In this document: positions 23,845 through 35,185 of the stretch, piece by piece
Layout: the number at the start of each line of letters is the position of its first letter
Numbering within the stretch: position 1 is the stretch's first letter
Assembly: GCA_026826555.1 (NCBI GenBank)
Contig: JAKSZT010053764.1
Location: 34,066,446 to 34,130,445 of the forward strand
Reading direction: 5' to 3'
Origin: Tolypeutes matacus
Lineage: Eukaryota > Chordata > Mammalia > Cingulata > Chlamyphoridae
DNA: 64,000 nt
The notes under the pieces: generated by a model
Seen by the model: only the letters and a program-made list of their open reading frames with translations
The model's database searches: none
Told to the model about the DNA's origin: nothing
Translations under genes and position numbers: made by a program

Positions 23845-24060
23845 CAATTATAAAGGCTTTCAATGGCACATAGTTCTAAGGACTTTATATATATATAAAT
23901 TATTTCCATAGCACAACTCTGTAAGATGGGTGCAGATATTACCTTTAGTTTACAAATGAGGAATTGAGACACAAAGAGGTTAAATATTATTCTTGAGACC
24001 ATAGAGCTAGCAAGTGGTGGAGCTGGGATAAAGATCGAGGCAATCTAATTTCTGTCAGTA
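23845..24060 (+). mobile_element. MIR SINE
   Basis: 'gtttacaaatgaggaattga' then 'gacacaaagaggttaaatat' and 'catagagctagcaagtggtg' with 'gagctgggat' is the MIR 3' half. A short (TA)n run precedes it. Confidence 0.7.
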
Positions 24061-24496
24061 CTCAACCAATAGGTTATAAGCTATAAGTAATCTTTGTACA
24101 TTTTGTAATCACTTTACAAATACTATTTCCTATGCCAAATTTTATAGGGAATAACCAGGAAAATTGACATTATAGCTATTTTTATTTTCTTTATCAACAA
24201 CATGTTATCTTTCAACAGTTTAATAGTCTTCCCCAATGCCTTAAAAAGTCAACCTAGAGATAAAAAATAAAGGTCAAAGAAAGTAAATTTCTTGGAAATC
24301 CAATCCTAGAGAGCAACTAAAAGAATACGAACCATGAAGATATAAAAAAAGCAAACAAAATAAATAAAGAGACAAGAATCCCAAACCCTATGATTAAGAT
24401 TGACATTCTTAGGTAAAGGGGTATTTAATGCTACATTAATATGCTTGTCCACAGAGGCACTGCTCTATAGATGCCAAGAAATGTCTTCTCAACCAC

Positions 24497-25076
24497 TGTA
24501 GCAGTTTGGCAGTTTGATATAGTTATGAATTCCGAAAATAGATATTAGATTATGTTTGTAAACTGGTCTGTTCATCTGGGTATGATTAAATTATAATTAG
24601 GGCTTTGATTGGGCCAGGTCAGTAGGGTGTTGAGCCCTGCCCCTTGTTGGGTGAGGTCTCAAAGATAAAAGACATGGCAAAGGACAGAGTTGGAGTTTTT
24701 GAGTTGGAATTCGGAAGCTGAGTTTTAATGCTGGAGCCTGGGAAGCAAGCACACAGAGGAGCTTGGTCATGAGGAAGGAGAAAGGCCCCAGGAAGAGACA
24801 AGCTGTTCGCCTGATAGTCTATAGCTGACCTTGTGGAGGAACCAGAGGAGCTGATCCCGGAGAGAAACGGAGCCCCGGGAAGAAAGAAACTCAAGAAGCC
24901 TGAACCCTGGCAAACTTTGGCAGCTGCCTTGCTCCAACATGTAGCAACAGACTTTGGTGAAGGAAAAAACTTATACTTTATGGCCTGGTAACTGTAAGCT
25001 TACAAATAAATACACTTTATAAAGACCAACCGATTTCTGTTTTTTTGCATCAGTACCCCTTTGGCTGACTAATACA
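24497..25076 (+). mobile_element. Solo LTR, ERV-L-like family (plus strand)
   Basis: Starts 'tgtagcagtttgg' and ends 'ggctgactaataca', with a perfect 5-bp duplication 'accac' at 24492-24496 and 25077-25081. An AATAAA polyadenylation signal lies at 25005-25010. Same family as the minus-strand LTR at 16066-16656. A minus-strand open frame of 91 codons inside it is incidental. Confidence 0.85.
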
Positions 25077-25090
25077 ACCACTGATTTATT

Positions 25091-27282
25091 TATCGTTATA
25101 TATATATATATATATAATTGGTTCTCCCAACAAGAAGAGGATTATATTTTCTCTTCTGTTTACTAATATTTTCTCATCGTATGTGTTCAACACATGAATG
25201 ACTATTTGTAATATGGACTTTCCATCCTAAGATGCTTTAAGCCTGGCTTCTTGACTGTAGTCAGAAAAAAATCTTTAATAGAACAAAAGAGAAGGCTAAA
25301 AAGAGAGAAATTTAAATACAGAACTGTAAAATAAAAAAAAAAATCAAATCTAAGAAATGTTAGTATTGTAAGAGAAAATAAAAACAAATATAATAATATA
25401 TAGAATTTTCATAATTAAATAGAAAAAAAGAAGTGAATACTATATTTCATGAATTTAATAATAAATATAAGATATATAAAAGGCTAAAATGAAAGAGTGA
25501 AAAATAAAGATGTAGCTGTAAAAGATAAACTTAAATCCTGAAAATAATTTATTTCTTTATTTTATTTTTTATTTTTTAGAAGATACTTAGATTACATAAA
25601 TGTTGCATAAAAAGTGTAGAGGATTCCCATATGTCCCACTCCCTACCCCTCCCAAACTTTCCCACATTAACAACATCCTTCATTAGTGTGGTACATTTGT
25701 TGCAATTGATTAACATATTTTGGAGCATTGCCACTAAGCATGGATTAAAGTTTACATTGTAGTTTACTCTCTCTCCCACACAATTCTGTAGGCTATGGCA
25801 AGATATATAATGGCCTGTATCTGTCGTTGCAATGTCATTCAGGACAATTCCCAAGTCCCGAAAATGCCCCCGCATTACACCTGTTTTTCCCTCTCCCTGC
25901 CCTGAGAATCTCCAGTGGCGACTACCTCCACATCAATGATATAATTTCTTCCATTGCTAGAATCACAATAAGTCTATAGTAGAATACCAGTAAGTGTACT
26001 TTAGTCCATAGTTCATCCCCCAATCCTGAAGATTCTGGGATGGTGATCTCTACTCCACCTCTAATTGAGAGAGGACTGCAATCCACTAGGACTGATGGAT
26101 GAGACTCTCTTGCTTGCAGTTGTAGACTCTCACAGTTCCTTGGTATGGTAGCTGTCCATTGTCACCTCCTTGTTCATTGTTCTGGGAGAGACCAATGAAC
26201 TGGAGAGTACGTGTGCAGCTGTGTTGAGATTTGAGGCCTAGCTGGCACATGGATAGCCCAAAGATTTAAGTCTCTTGAACATATATACCTACCAACTCTA
26301 GTACTAATGATAGTTTCTATTATGCCAAATTTTTTTTAATTAATTTTTTTTTGTATTTTATTTCTTATTTTTAAAACTATCATTATTATTTCATTTTCTC
26401 ATCAATTGTATTTGGCTATTTTATTGGTTTCATTTTTGAAGAAGTTTTGGATCACAGAAGGGTTACAACTGGGGCAGAGGAGGATCATTGGTGTGGGGTG
26501 TCAGTAATGGGGGATACGTGGGAGGAACCTCACCTGGACATACATATAAGGCATATAAATATTTTCAAATGTTCATGGGGCATTGTCACAGTAGGTGGAG
26601 ATTCACACAATAACCAAAGGAATATCAAATTCTCATCCTGGGGAGCTCTGCCACATTCTCTAATGGTACACCAAGAATCCCCAGTACAGGGGCAATGACT
26701 AGTGAAGGAGGATGGTTCATTGACAGGCCCTTGATATTGATGGCTGTGCTTATGAACCTTTACTCTTGAAAAGGAAACTTAGCCTAGAGTGCTTAAGAGT
26801 TGCCTCCTGGGAATCTCCTTGTTTCTCAAATGTGGCTTCTCTCTAAGCTGAACTCATTACATAAATACTTCCTCCCAGTGTGGGACATGACCCCTGGGGA
26901 TGAGGCTCCCTGGCACTGAGGGATTACTATCAAGCAGTAGCTAGTAATGCAACTGGAAAAAGACCTTGACCAAAGGGGGGCAAAGGTAAAGACAAATGAG
27001 TTTATATGGTGAAGAGACTTCAAAGTGAGTTGGGAGGTCATTCCAGAGGTTATGCTTATGCACGTCTCAGCAGGATCTCATTGACTGCCAAAGTAGATAG
27101 TATCCCAAATAGCGGGGCTCCTGGGGGCTATGGAGACATCCATACACTATAGTCAGAGCAGAAAGCTCAGGAGTTTGGTGCCTTGCCAGTGGGCTCTAAC
27201 TTGGAATTTATGTTCCCCAGTGTGACAGAGTTGGACTCAGTTTTGGTTTCCCTACACATGGCTCTTCTGTTCTTCTATTTGA
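25091..27282 (-). mobile_element. Complex L1-type insertion bounded by 14-bp repeats
   Basis: The 14-mer 'accactgatttatt' occurs at 25077-25090 and 27283-27296, as expected for the target duplication of a roughly 2.2-kb insert. The insert holds a (TA)n run at its left end, about 440 bp of very A-rich text, a T-rich tract at about 25556-25577, an L1 3'-UTR-like block (25570-26300), a second T-rich tract at 26329-26360, and another block (26430-27282) that also looks like xenarthran L1 3' sequence. Its internal order and orientation are uncertain. Confidence 0.5.
25570..26300 (-). mobile_element. L1 3'-UTR-like block
   Basis: Plus-strand text such as 'tggattaaagtttacattgt' and 'gctagaatcacaataagtct' recalls a xenarthran L1 3' UTR in reverse orientation, next to a T-rich tract that would be its tail. 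This is recalled from memory and unverified. A 99-codon minus-strand open frame inside (25576-25875) has no domain. Confidence 0.4.
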
Positions 27283-27299
27283 ACCACTGATTTATTGTT

Positions 27300-28700
27300 G
27301 ATCCTGGGAGACCCACTTCCTTCTTTGAGCCTCCAAGTTTTTCTTCAAGAAAACAAAGGAATTAGAACAAGATGAGTTCTCACAACCCAAGTCTTACACT
27401 CCATGCGTATATGAATATAAGTAAGTGCTGAATGTCTTTAATGTTTGAGGTTATGTTTTTATTAACCTATTCTCTTCTCCTGATTATTTTTGTACTTTTA
27501 AATACATATTAGGAAAGAAAATATCAACCTGTAAGTAACTAACAAATGTGTTCTAACTTTCCATTCTCATTTCACTGCCAATTGAGCAGAAGACCTTCCG
27601 TAGAATTCTGATGCAGACCAAGAGAAATCACTGTAAGAGTTTCAGAATCGTTCCCATATTTGGTTGTCCTGTGCTTTCCACTAGCACAGGACTTGGATTA
27701 TCATCTGCAAATCCACCAAAAAGAAATTAAATAATAGGAACTCATATGGAAGGTAATGGAGAAAGAAATCCTTGGACGTTTTTATATCTTCCTGTGTGAA
27801 ACATCAGCCATATACAAAATCAACATTAGAATTTAAGCCTTGAAGGCAGCATATTCCTATGAATAGAAGGAAGACCATAGCACAAATAATGTGCAATGCT
27901 AAGATTATGTACACACACTTATACACATGTGGCCTTGGAATGTATTCAGAGATATTAATTGTATTAAATTTTGAGCCAATTAGAGCATTATTTTTTCTCA
28001 ATGAGACATAATTCTTTGAGAGATATACTCAGATACACATAGCTAGGCTATTGTCTCCTCACATATTTCATTGATTACAATCATTCCTGTAACTCATTTC
28101 CCCATTTATTTTATCCAAAGATTGATGATTTTTTAATTCATCTCCATAAAAACACCTGTCATGGCACCAAAGTACCCAGATTTGATTTTTGGCATCTGGT
28201 AGGTAAATGACAGGAAAGTTAAGAGAGTGAACCTCAGAATAAGCCTTGATACATAGCTATTAATTCTGAAAGGAAAAGGGAAGGGTAGCAAAAGTCATTG
28301 AAACCAAAGATATCTCAGATGAATTAATGTTAGGATAATTCACTGGTTACTGGCTGCCCTCAATTTACTAGTCATTTTAGGCACTGAAGTATGCCTTTCT
28401 ACCTGCATCACTCTATGACAGAATCTACATAACCATAGCTTTATCCTTCTGGAATTGGATTATGTACTATCCACCAATTTGGGAAATTATGAACCTGTGG
28501 CTCCCCAAAACTGAAGACAATCACTAAGGTGTGGTTTAAACAAAACTGCAAATGATTTATTCATACTATACCAACTGAGACTGTATCTCACTATTCTTGT
28601 TTGCTAAAGGCGATAACAAAGAGACTAAGTAAAGTAATGATAGCATATTTTCAAAGTACTTTCAGAGTAAGTTTGGTGAAAAAAGTTTAGTGTTCACCCA
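27300..28700. other. No gene seen; AT-rich single-copy-looking DNA
   Basis: No repeat family is evident and there is no plausible exon. Nothing else stands out. Confidence 0.4.
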
Positions 28701-28702
28701 TC

Positions 28703-28902
28703 AAAAGCAAATTGATTAGTATGAACCAAATATATTGTGTAATATATTGTTTGATTCAAAAAAAAATTTTACATGTATCCATCACATTTAATTGAGAAAT
28801 GTATATATTTATTCATCTGTGTTTACTTTTTAGTTTCTAATTGTTTATGTTTTCAATTATTAAATGTACAAAATACAGTAAAAAAAAAAAAAAGCAAATT
28901 GA
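28703..28902 (+). mobile_element. Short retroposed transcript tail with target duplication
   Basis: The 13-mer 'aaaagcaaattga' is found at 28703-28715 and 28890-28902. Between them are about 165 bp of AT-rich unique text ending in ATTAAA (28859-28864), 15 bp later an A run. This is the form of an mRNA 3' end copied by L1 machinery, that is, a strongly 5'-truncated processed pseudogene. The source gene is unknown to me. Confidence 0.55.
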
Positions 28903-29053
28903 CTCATAGCATTTCTGGGCATCCTTTCTCATTTTTTCTTTGCCATAAAAAAATGATGAATCCTTGTTGGATGGAATTCCTCCTTAGATTGCCATATTGC
29001 ACTTATTCATAACAGGCCCTGTTATTTTAAATGCAAAAAAAAAAAAAAAAAAA
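28903..29053 (+). mobile_element. Possible second poly(A)-ended insertion
   Basis: About 130 bp end in a 19-base A run (29035-29053) followed by 'gcaaacttatag', similar to the target word of the preceding insertion. It may be a second insertion at the same site or the far end of one insertion with an internal A run. Confidence 0.3.
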
Positions 29054-29249
29054 GCAAACTTATAGTATTACAGGCCCCAAAATAGATACTTAATACTTAT
29101 AGTGGTCACATGGTTTGGGGTTCTCAGATTTGGGTTCAAACGTCCATCTCAAGCATTGTGATTTGGGTTTGTTAAATGATTTTCTTAAAACCCAGAAAAG
29201 AAGTCTATTTGAATTTAGAGTCCAAGTAAATAAGTATGATAATAGTTGA

Positions 29250-29510
29250 TGAAGCAAACCTAGCGTGGCAGATAATGGTATGTGCTCTGGAGCTGTGCAG
29301 TCAGGAATTGAATTTCAGCTTCACCACTTATAGCTCTGTAATCACAGGCAATTTACTTAACTTCTGTGTGCCTCAGTTTTTTCATCTGTACGATGGTGAT
29401 AAATAATAATACAAATGTTATAGAGTTACTGTGAAGAATGAATGAGCTAGTATATTTTTAAAGAACTTAAAGTACTCCTTGGCTCATGCAATGCTTTTAA
29501 ATGTTACTAC
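29250..29510 (+). mobile_element. MIR SINE, near full length
   Basis: 'gctctggagctgtgcagtca', 'ttacttaacttctgtgtgcc', 'tcagttttttcatctgtacg', 'agagttactgtgaagaatga' and 'tcctt ggctcatgcaatgc' follow MIR from head to tail. Confidence 0.8.
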
Positions 29511-29514
29511 TTTT

Positions 29515-30300
29515 TAGTATTACTAAATCAATATTCCTATAGTATATATCAAGTTATCTCAAAATAATGATAAAAGCTTGCTCTTTTAGTTCCATTTGCT
29601 GGATATATAGATTAGACTAACTCATTTTGTTTAAACATGAAACAAAGAAAAAAGTAAAATTAATGTGATCAGGGACCTAAGATACATAATTCAGTAATGT
29701 TTCCAATTGGTGGCATCTGCTTTGACTCTGTCACAGCTAGAGAAAGTTTATTGATCCAGAAATTGACAGCCTCAATTTTGTGCAGAATAAAGGCAAAGTT
29801 AAACGCTGAATAAGATATATGTCCCTAGGCACAGTCATGCCACATATAGTGGAAAATTATCCCTGCTGGGTTCAACCATTGTGATCCAGAGCCTGTCATT
29901 GCCTATTATCAGAGCAGGAAGGCATACATAAGCACCGTGTGTGTTTGTTATTAGGTTGATCTAATACAGCGATGATATTATCAATCAGTCTCTGAGGGTG
30001 GCCTCCTCATGAATGATTCCTGTGCTCCTTTGAGCATGTCCTGATAGAGTCTCATGTCAGTGTGGTGGTAGTTAATACTGTTCATAAATGTGTGTACAAG
30101 TTGAAGGGTAAAATTAGTAAACACTGACCGGGTTTGTGGTTGACTGGAACCATGTACCTGGACCAGTTCAGTTTTGCTGCCCAGTCTCCTTTGATATTTG
30201 CATAGTCAGTGGCTTTCAGTCTTTAGACTATGGTTCCCTGGAAGATATACATTTACATTACTACCGCCACAAATATATATATATATATATTTATATATAG
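29515..30300. other. No gene seen; single-copy-looking DNA plus (TA)n
   Basis: Between 29700 and 30170 the text is repeat-free with balanced composition and looks like a candidate conserved noncoding block. A (TA)n run lies at about 30275-30298. No exon is recognised. Confidence 0.4.
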
Positions 30301-31325
30301 TTAAATAATATAGTTATGAAATGTCAAGCAAACACTGTTTTGGCATGAATCCAATAAAAATGGGTTCATCTTTTTGCTTCTTGGTCAGAAACAAAAAGTT
30401 TGAAAAAAATGAAGTCTTGATAAAATTTTAAGTATTCTAATCATTCAAGGCATGTTTTCTGATGAAAATGTAATTAAATTAGAAATCAATAATTGAAAGG
30501 TATATGAAAAAGCCCCAAATATTGGAAATTAATTGACACTTCTAAATAACCTATTGCTGAAGAAAAAAACAAAAACAAAATAAAATTAGAATAAAAATTA
30601 GAACTAACATAAAATTTGTAAAACGTGGTTAGGTATAGCTCAGAGGTCAATGAACAATAAATGTGTACATCAGAAATGAAAAAAAAAATCATATCTATGA
30701 TCTTGGTTTCCATCTTAAGAACACAGGAAAACAAGAGCAAAAGAAATTCAAAATAAGTAGAAAAAATGATAAAGATCATAGTGGAAATCAATTATATAGA
30801 ACAGAGAAAACCAAATGAGAAAATCAATGAAACCAAAAGTTGGTTATTTAAGATCATTAAATCGAAAAATTCTGAGTCAGACTTATGAGGGATAAAAATA
30901 GAAGATACAAATTACCAATATCATGGGAGAAGGAGGTAGTATCACTACAGTTTCTATTGATAGTAAAAAGATAAGTTAATAGTAAGAATAATTTTATGCT
31001 AATAATTTTGTCAACTTAGATGAAGTTGACAAATTCCTTGAAAGAGTTAAACTACCAAAGTTTCCTAAAGTGTTAGCAGGTAACCTGAATAACCCAGTAT
31101 CTATTTAAAAAATCAAATCTGGAGTTAAAAAATCTTCCTCTAAAGAAAGATCTGGACCAAAATTCACTTGTTAATGGAACCAAACATTTAGGGAATAAAT
31201 AATATCAACTCTACACAAATTCTTCCTAAAAACTAAAGAGAAGGGAACACTTTCTAATGTGTTCTATGAGGTCAGCTTTAGCCTGATAGTGAAACCAGAC
31301 AAAGTCATCACAAGAAATGATAACT

Positions 31326-31513
31326 GGGAAGCGGCTGTGGCTCAATCAGTAGGGCTCCCGTTTACCATATGGGAGGCCCCGGGTTCGGTTCCCAGGGCCT
31401 CCTGGTGAGGGCAAGCCCGCCCACAGGGCGTGGTTAGCTGACCCAGCGAGCGCAAGCAGCAAGGGGGGGAATAAATGAATAAATAAATAAAATCTTTAAA
31501 AAAAAAAAAAAAA
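31326..31513 (+). mobile_element. Young tRNA-headed SINE, copy 2
   Basis: A perfect 14-bp duplication 'aagaaatgataact' lies at 31312-31325 and 31514-31527. The head, B box 'ggttcggttcc', GC-rich body and '(aaat)n...aaaatcttt' tail match copies 1 and 3. It is nested in L1 ORF2 sequence. Confidence 0.9.
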
Positions 31514-32109
31514 AAGAAATGATAACTACATACAAATTTCCCTCATAAACTTATGTGCAAAATTGTTTAATCAGATTACAGCCAGTTAAATTTAACAATA
31601 TCAGAAAGAGAATACATCATGAACAAAAAAGGAATGCAAATTTAATTTAATAATAGAAATCAATCAATATAATTTATCATGTTAAAAACTTAAAGGGGGG
31701 GACACATAAGATCCTTATCGATATGAAAAATATATTTGACCAAATCCAACACCCATTCCTCCTAAAAAAATCTCAGCAAACTAGGAATAGAAGAGAGCTT
31801 CCTCAGACAGAGAAAAGACATCTACAAAAAATCTAGAGCTGACATCTTACAGAATTATAAAGAACTGGATGATTTCCTCCTAAGATAAAGAAAAAAGTAA
31901 GGGCATCTTTTTTTACCACTTCTCTTCAACATCATATCAGTTGTTCTATTCAATGCCTTAAGAGAATAAAAAGAACAAAAGGTACTCAGATTATAAAGTA
32001 ATAAAATGGACCTTCATTTTAGAAAATATTGTTGTTTATATAGATAATCCCATAAAGTATACAAAAAAAAAAAAAAAAAAGACTAGAACCCATAAGTATG
32101 TTAAACAAG

Positions 32110-32567
32110 TGTTTTAGATTCACAACTGATAAAACAAATAGAATACAATGGGTTGGCTTAAACAATGGGAATTTATTCACTCATGGTTTGAGGCTAGAAG
32201 TCCAAAATTAAGGCATCAGCAAGGTGATGGTTTCTTTCTGAAGACTGTGGTATTCTGGGACTGGTTGCTGGCAATCCTTGGTCCTTGGCTTTTCTGTCAC
32301 ATAGCAAAGCACATGGTGGCATCAATTTTTTTTTTTCTTCCAAGTTCCATTCACTTCCACCTTCTGGCTGCTCCCAATTGCTTCTCTTTCTCTGGCCTTC
32401 TCTTTTAGGCCTTCAGTAAAAGGATTAGGACCCATCCTGATTCCCTTGGCCTACCCTTAAATGAAGTAATTGCATCAAAAGGTCCTATTTACAATGGGTA
32501 CAACCCACAGGATTGGATTAAGATTAAGATCATGTTTTTCTGGGATACATAGATGTAGGCCACCACA
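32110..32567 (-). mobile_element. MaLR-like solo LTR inside L1
   Basis: The reverse-complement LTR layout is seen: 'tgttttagattcacaactga' opens, then 'ggcttaaacaatgggaattt' and 'aattaaggcatcagcaaggt', closing with 'ggccaccaca'. L1 sequence is continuous across it. Flanks 'acaag' and 'ggaag' look like a decayed 5-bp duplication. Confidence 0.65.
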
Positions 32568-34692
32568 GGAAGGTTGCAGAACAAAGGAGTCAATATACAA
32601 AAGAACAAATGCATTCCAATATGTTAGCAATGAAAAACTGGAAAGTAAAATAAAAATACCATTTACAATAGAATCTAAAAATATCAAGTGCTAATGGATA
32701 AATATATCAAAAGATGTGTAAGATACTATATTGTGTTATGTTTATAGTTGGGGAGACTCAGTACGGTTAAGATATCAATTCTCTCTAAATTGATATATAA
32801 AGTTTTCACAATCCCAAACTCCCAAAAGAATCCCTTTTTGGTAAAAATTGACAAGCTGACTCTAAACTTCTTATGGAAATCCAGTGCACTTAGACTAACC
32901 AAAAATATATATTTTGAAAATCAAGAACAATCTTGATTTATTCTACCTGATTTCAAAACATATTATAAGATGATAGCTATCAAGAAAGTATGATATTGAT
33001 TTATAAATTGATAAAAGTATGAATAAATTAGAAAATAAGATTCTTGATAGACTCACATATATGCCTAATTTATTTTTCATAAGGATACAAAGGCACTTCA
33101 GTAGAGAAAGAATGATATTTTAAACAAATGGTGCTGGAACAGTTGAATATCCCATATAAAATTAAATAAATGAATAAATAGGGACAATTCCTTGTACCAT
33201 ATGTAAAATTTACTAAACCTGGATCATAAATCAAAAAAAAGTAAAACCTAAAATTGTGAAACATCTTCATGAGAATGTAGAATAAAATCATTATGACCTT
33301 TGGTTAGGCAAATAATTTTAAAATACAAAACCAAAATCATGACACATAAAAGATTGGTAAATTGGACTTCATTAAAATTAAGAACATATTCTCCTTGAAA
33401 GATACTGTCAAGAGAGTGAAAAGCCAACTCACATACTTGGAAAATACTTTCAAATCATATATTATGGATAAAAAACTTGTATTCATAATATAAAAGAATT
33501 CTCAAAACTCAATAATATGAAAACAAATTATATAATAAAAATGGCCAAAAGATTGAAACAGACAATTCATACAGAAGATATATGCATAGGTAAGCACCTA
33601 AAAAGATGCTCAGTTGGTCATTAGTGAATTGAAAATTAAATACACAATGAAATATTACTACACACATATTAGATTTTACATAATTTAAAATGTTGATGAT
33701 AATGTGAAGCAACTGGAACTCTCATACCTTCTGATGAGAATGCAAAATCATGAAATCACTTTGGAAACTTGTCTGACAATTCAGTATAACTTTATACATA
33801 CACATAACATATGGCCCTGGCTTTCTACTCCTTATTATTTATATAAGAGTAATTAATGCATATCTATATACAAATTCTTACACAAAAATGTCCATAGCAG
33901 CTTTATTTGGATTAGCTAAAAACTAGAAACAATTCAATATCCATCAAGAGGTGAATGGATAACATACATTGTGGTATATTCATAAAAGGGCATACTACTC
34001 AGCAACACAAAGGAAAGAGCTACTTATAAGCACAGCAACAGGAACCAATTTCAAGATAACTAAGCTGAATGAAAGAAGCTAGACAATGAAGCGTACATAT
34101 TGTATGACTCCACTTATTCATTACTCTGAGAATAAAAATTTTATCTACCTGTAAAATGAGATAAAATAGAACTGCGGTTGCCAGGGGGAAAGGGAGTGAA
34201 TAGGGGGTGGGAGTGGTGATTATAAAGGGACACGATGGAACTTGGGGTGATAGATGAGTTCCTTATCTTGATTGTGGTGATAGATTCCTAGGTGTATACA
34301 TATGTCAAAATTTATGAAATTATACAATTTAATAATGTGCAGTTTATTGTGTGTCAGTTATACCTCAATAGAGCTATCAAAAATGGCAAACAAGGATGTC
34401 AGCAGAAATGGAGTAAGAATCTCTGAAAATCCTCTTCTCTATAAAAGCAACAGGAACATAGGCAAGAAATTGTCAAAATCAACTTCTCCTCAACTCTGGA
34501 AATTAAATAAAGTCTTGCAAGAATTTAAGAAAATGGCTACTCTCAGTAAGAACATAGAGCTTATTAGCATTTTAATTTGCCCTCTCTCCATCCTTCTTCT
34601 CCACCGCTGTTATGGTAACCTTGAAAATTAACAGCTGCAATTGCAGTGAAAATCATCAGCCTGGCAGCTACTGAAGAGGGCATAACAGAAGT

Positions 34693-35143
34693 TGTGAGGG
34701 TTAGGTTAATGTGTCAATTCGGCCAGGTAATGGTTTCCAGGTGTTGCTCCAGCAAGCACTGGGCTACTTGTAATAAAAAAGCATTTATGGACTTCGATCA
34801 CCAGTGAGTTTACTGTGTGGATGGCTGATTATATCTACATCAATCAGGAAGATTACATCATCAGTGGGTGACGCTTTTATCCAATCAGTTGAATGCCTTA
34901 AAAGGGGAAGTGATTTCAACATTCAGAGAGAATTTCCCAGCTCGTCGTTGGACAGTCAACTTCTCCCAGAAACTCATCAAGGACCTTTCATGGGACTTTC
35001 ATCAGAGCCCCTGGTTTGCAGCCTGCCTGCAGAACCTGGACTTGGGCATCCCCACGGTCGCGTGAGAGACTCTTTTAAAATCTCATATTATTGACAGATA
35101 TCTCCTGTTGATTCTGTTTCCCAAGAGAACCCTGACTAATACA
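34693..35143 (+). repeat. 5' LTR of ERV-L provirus
   Basis: Starts TGTGAGGG and ends CTAATACA, length 451. It holds a CCAAT-type word in 'ttatccaatcagttg', and 'ccttaaaaggg' as a TATA-like element about 15 bp later. It aligns along its whole length with 40941-41392, with about 38 substitutions and one single-base gap counted by eye. The 3' copy keeps the TGTGATGG start. Confidence 0.95.
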
Positions 35144-35146
35144 GCT

Positions 35147-35161
35147 TGGTACCAGGAGTGG
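35147..35161 (+). promoter_or_regulatory. Primer-binding site, tRNA-Leu(UAA)
   Basis: Three bases after the LTR, 15 bases 'tggtaccaggagtgg' are complementary to the 3' end of tRNA-Leu(UAA) plus CCA (tRNA ends ...CCACTCCTGGTACCA). The next bases diverge. HERV-L uses tRNA-Leu as well, which gives the family its name. Confidence 0.85.
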
Positions 35162-35185
35162 TTCTTGAGGAACACAGTCTTAAAC

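Larger units (their letters stand above)
30310..34380 (+). mobile_element. L1M-type LINE, ORF2 to 3' end, split by two insertions
   Basis: Sense L1 text runs from about 30400 ('aagatcatagtggaaatcaa') through 31530-32100, resumes at 32568 ('gttgcagaacaaagg'), and ends near 34375 with 'cagttatacctcaatagagc'. A SINE (31326-31513) and a MaLR-like LTR (32110-32567) interrupt it, so the L1 is older than both. Many stops; noncoding. Confidence 0.8.
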
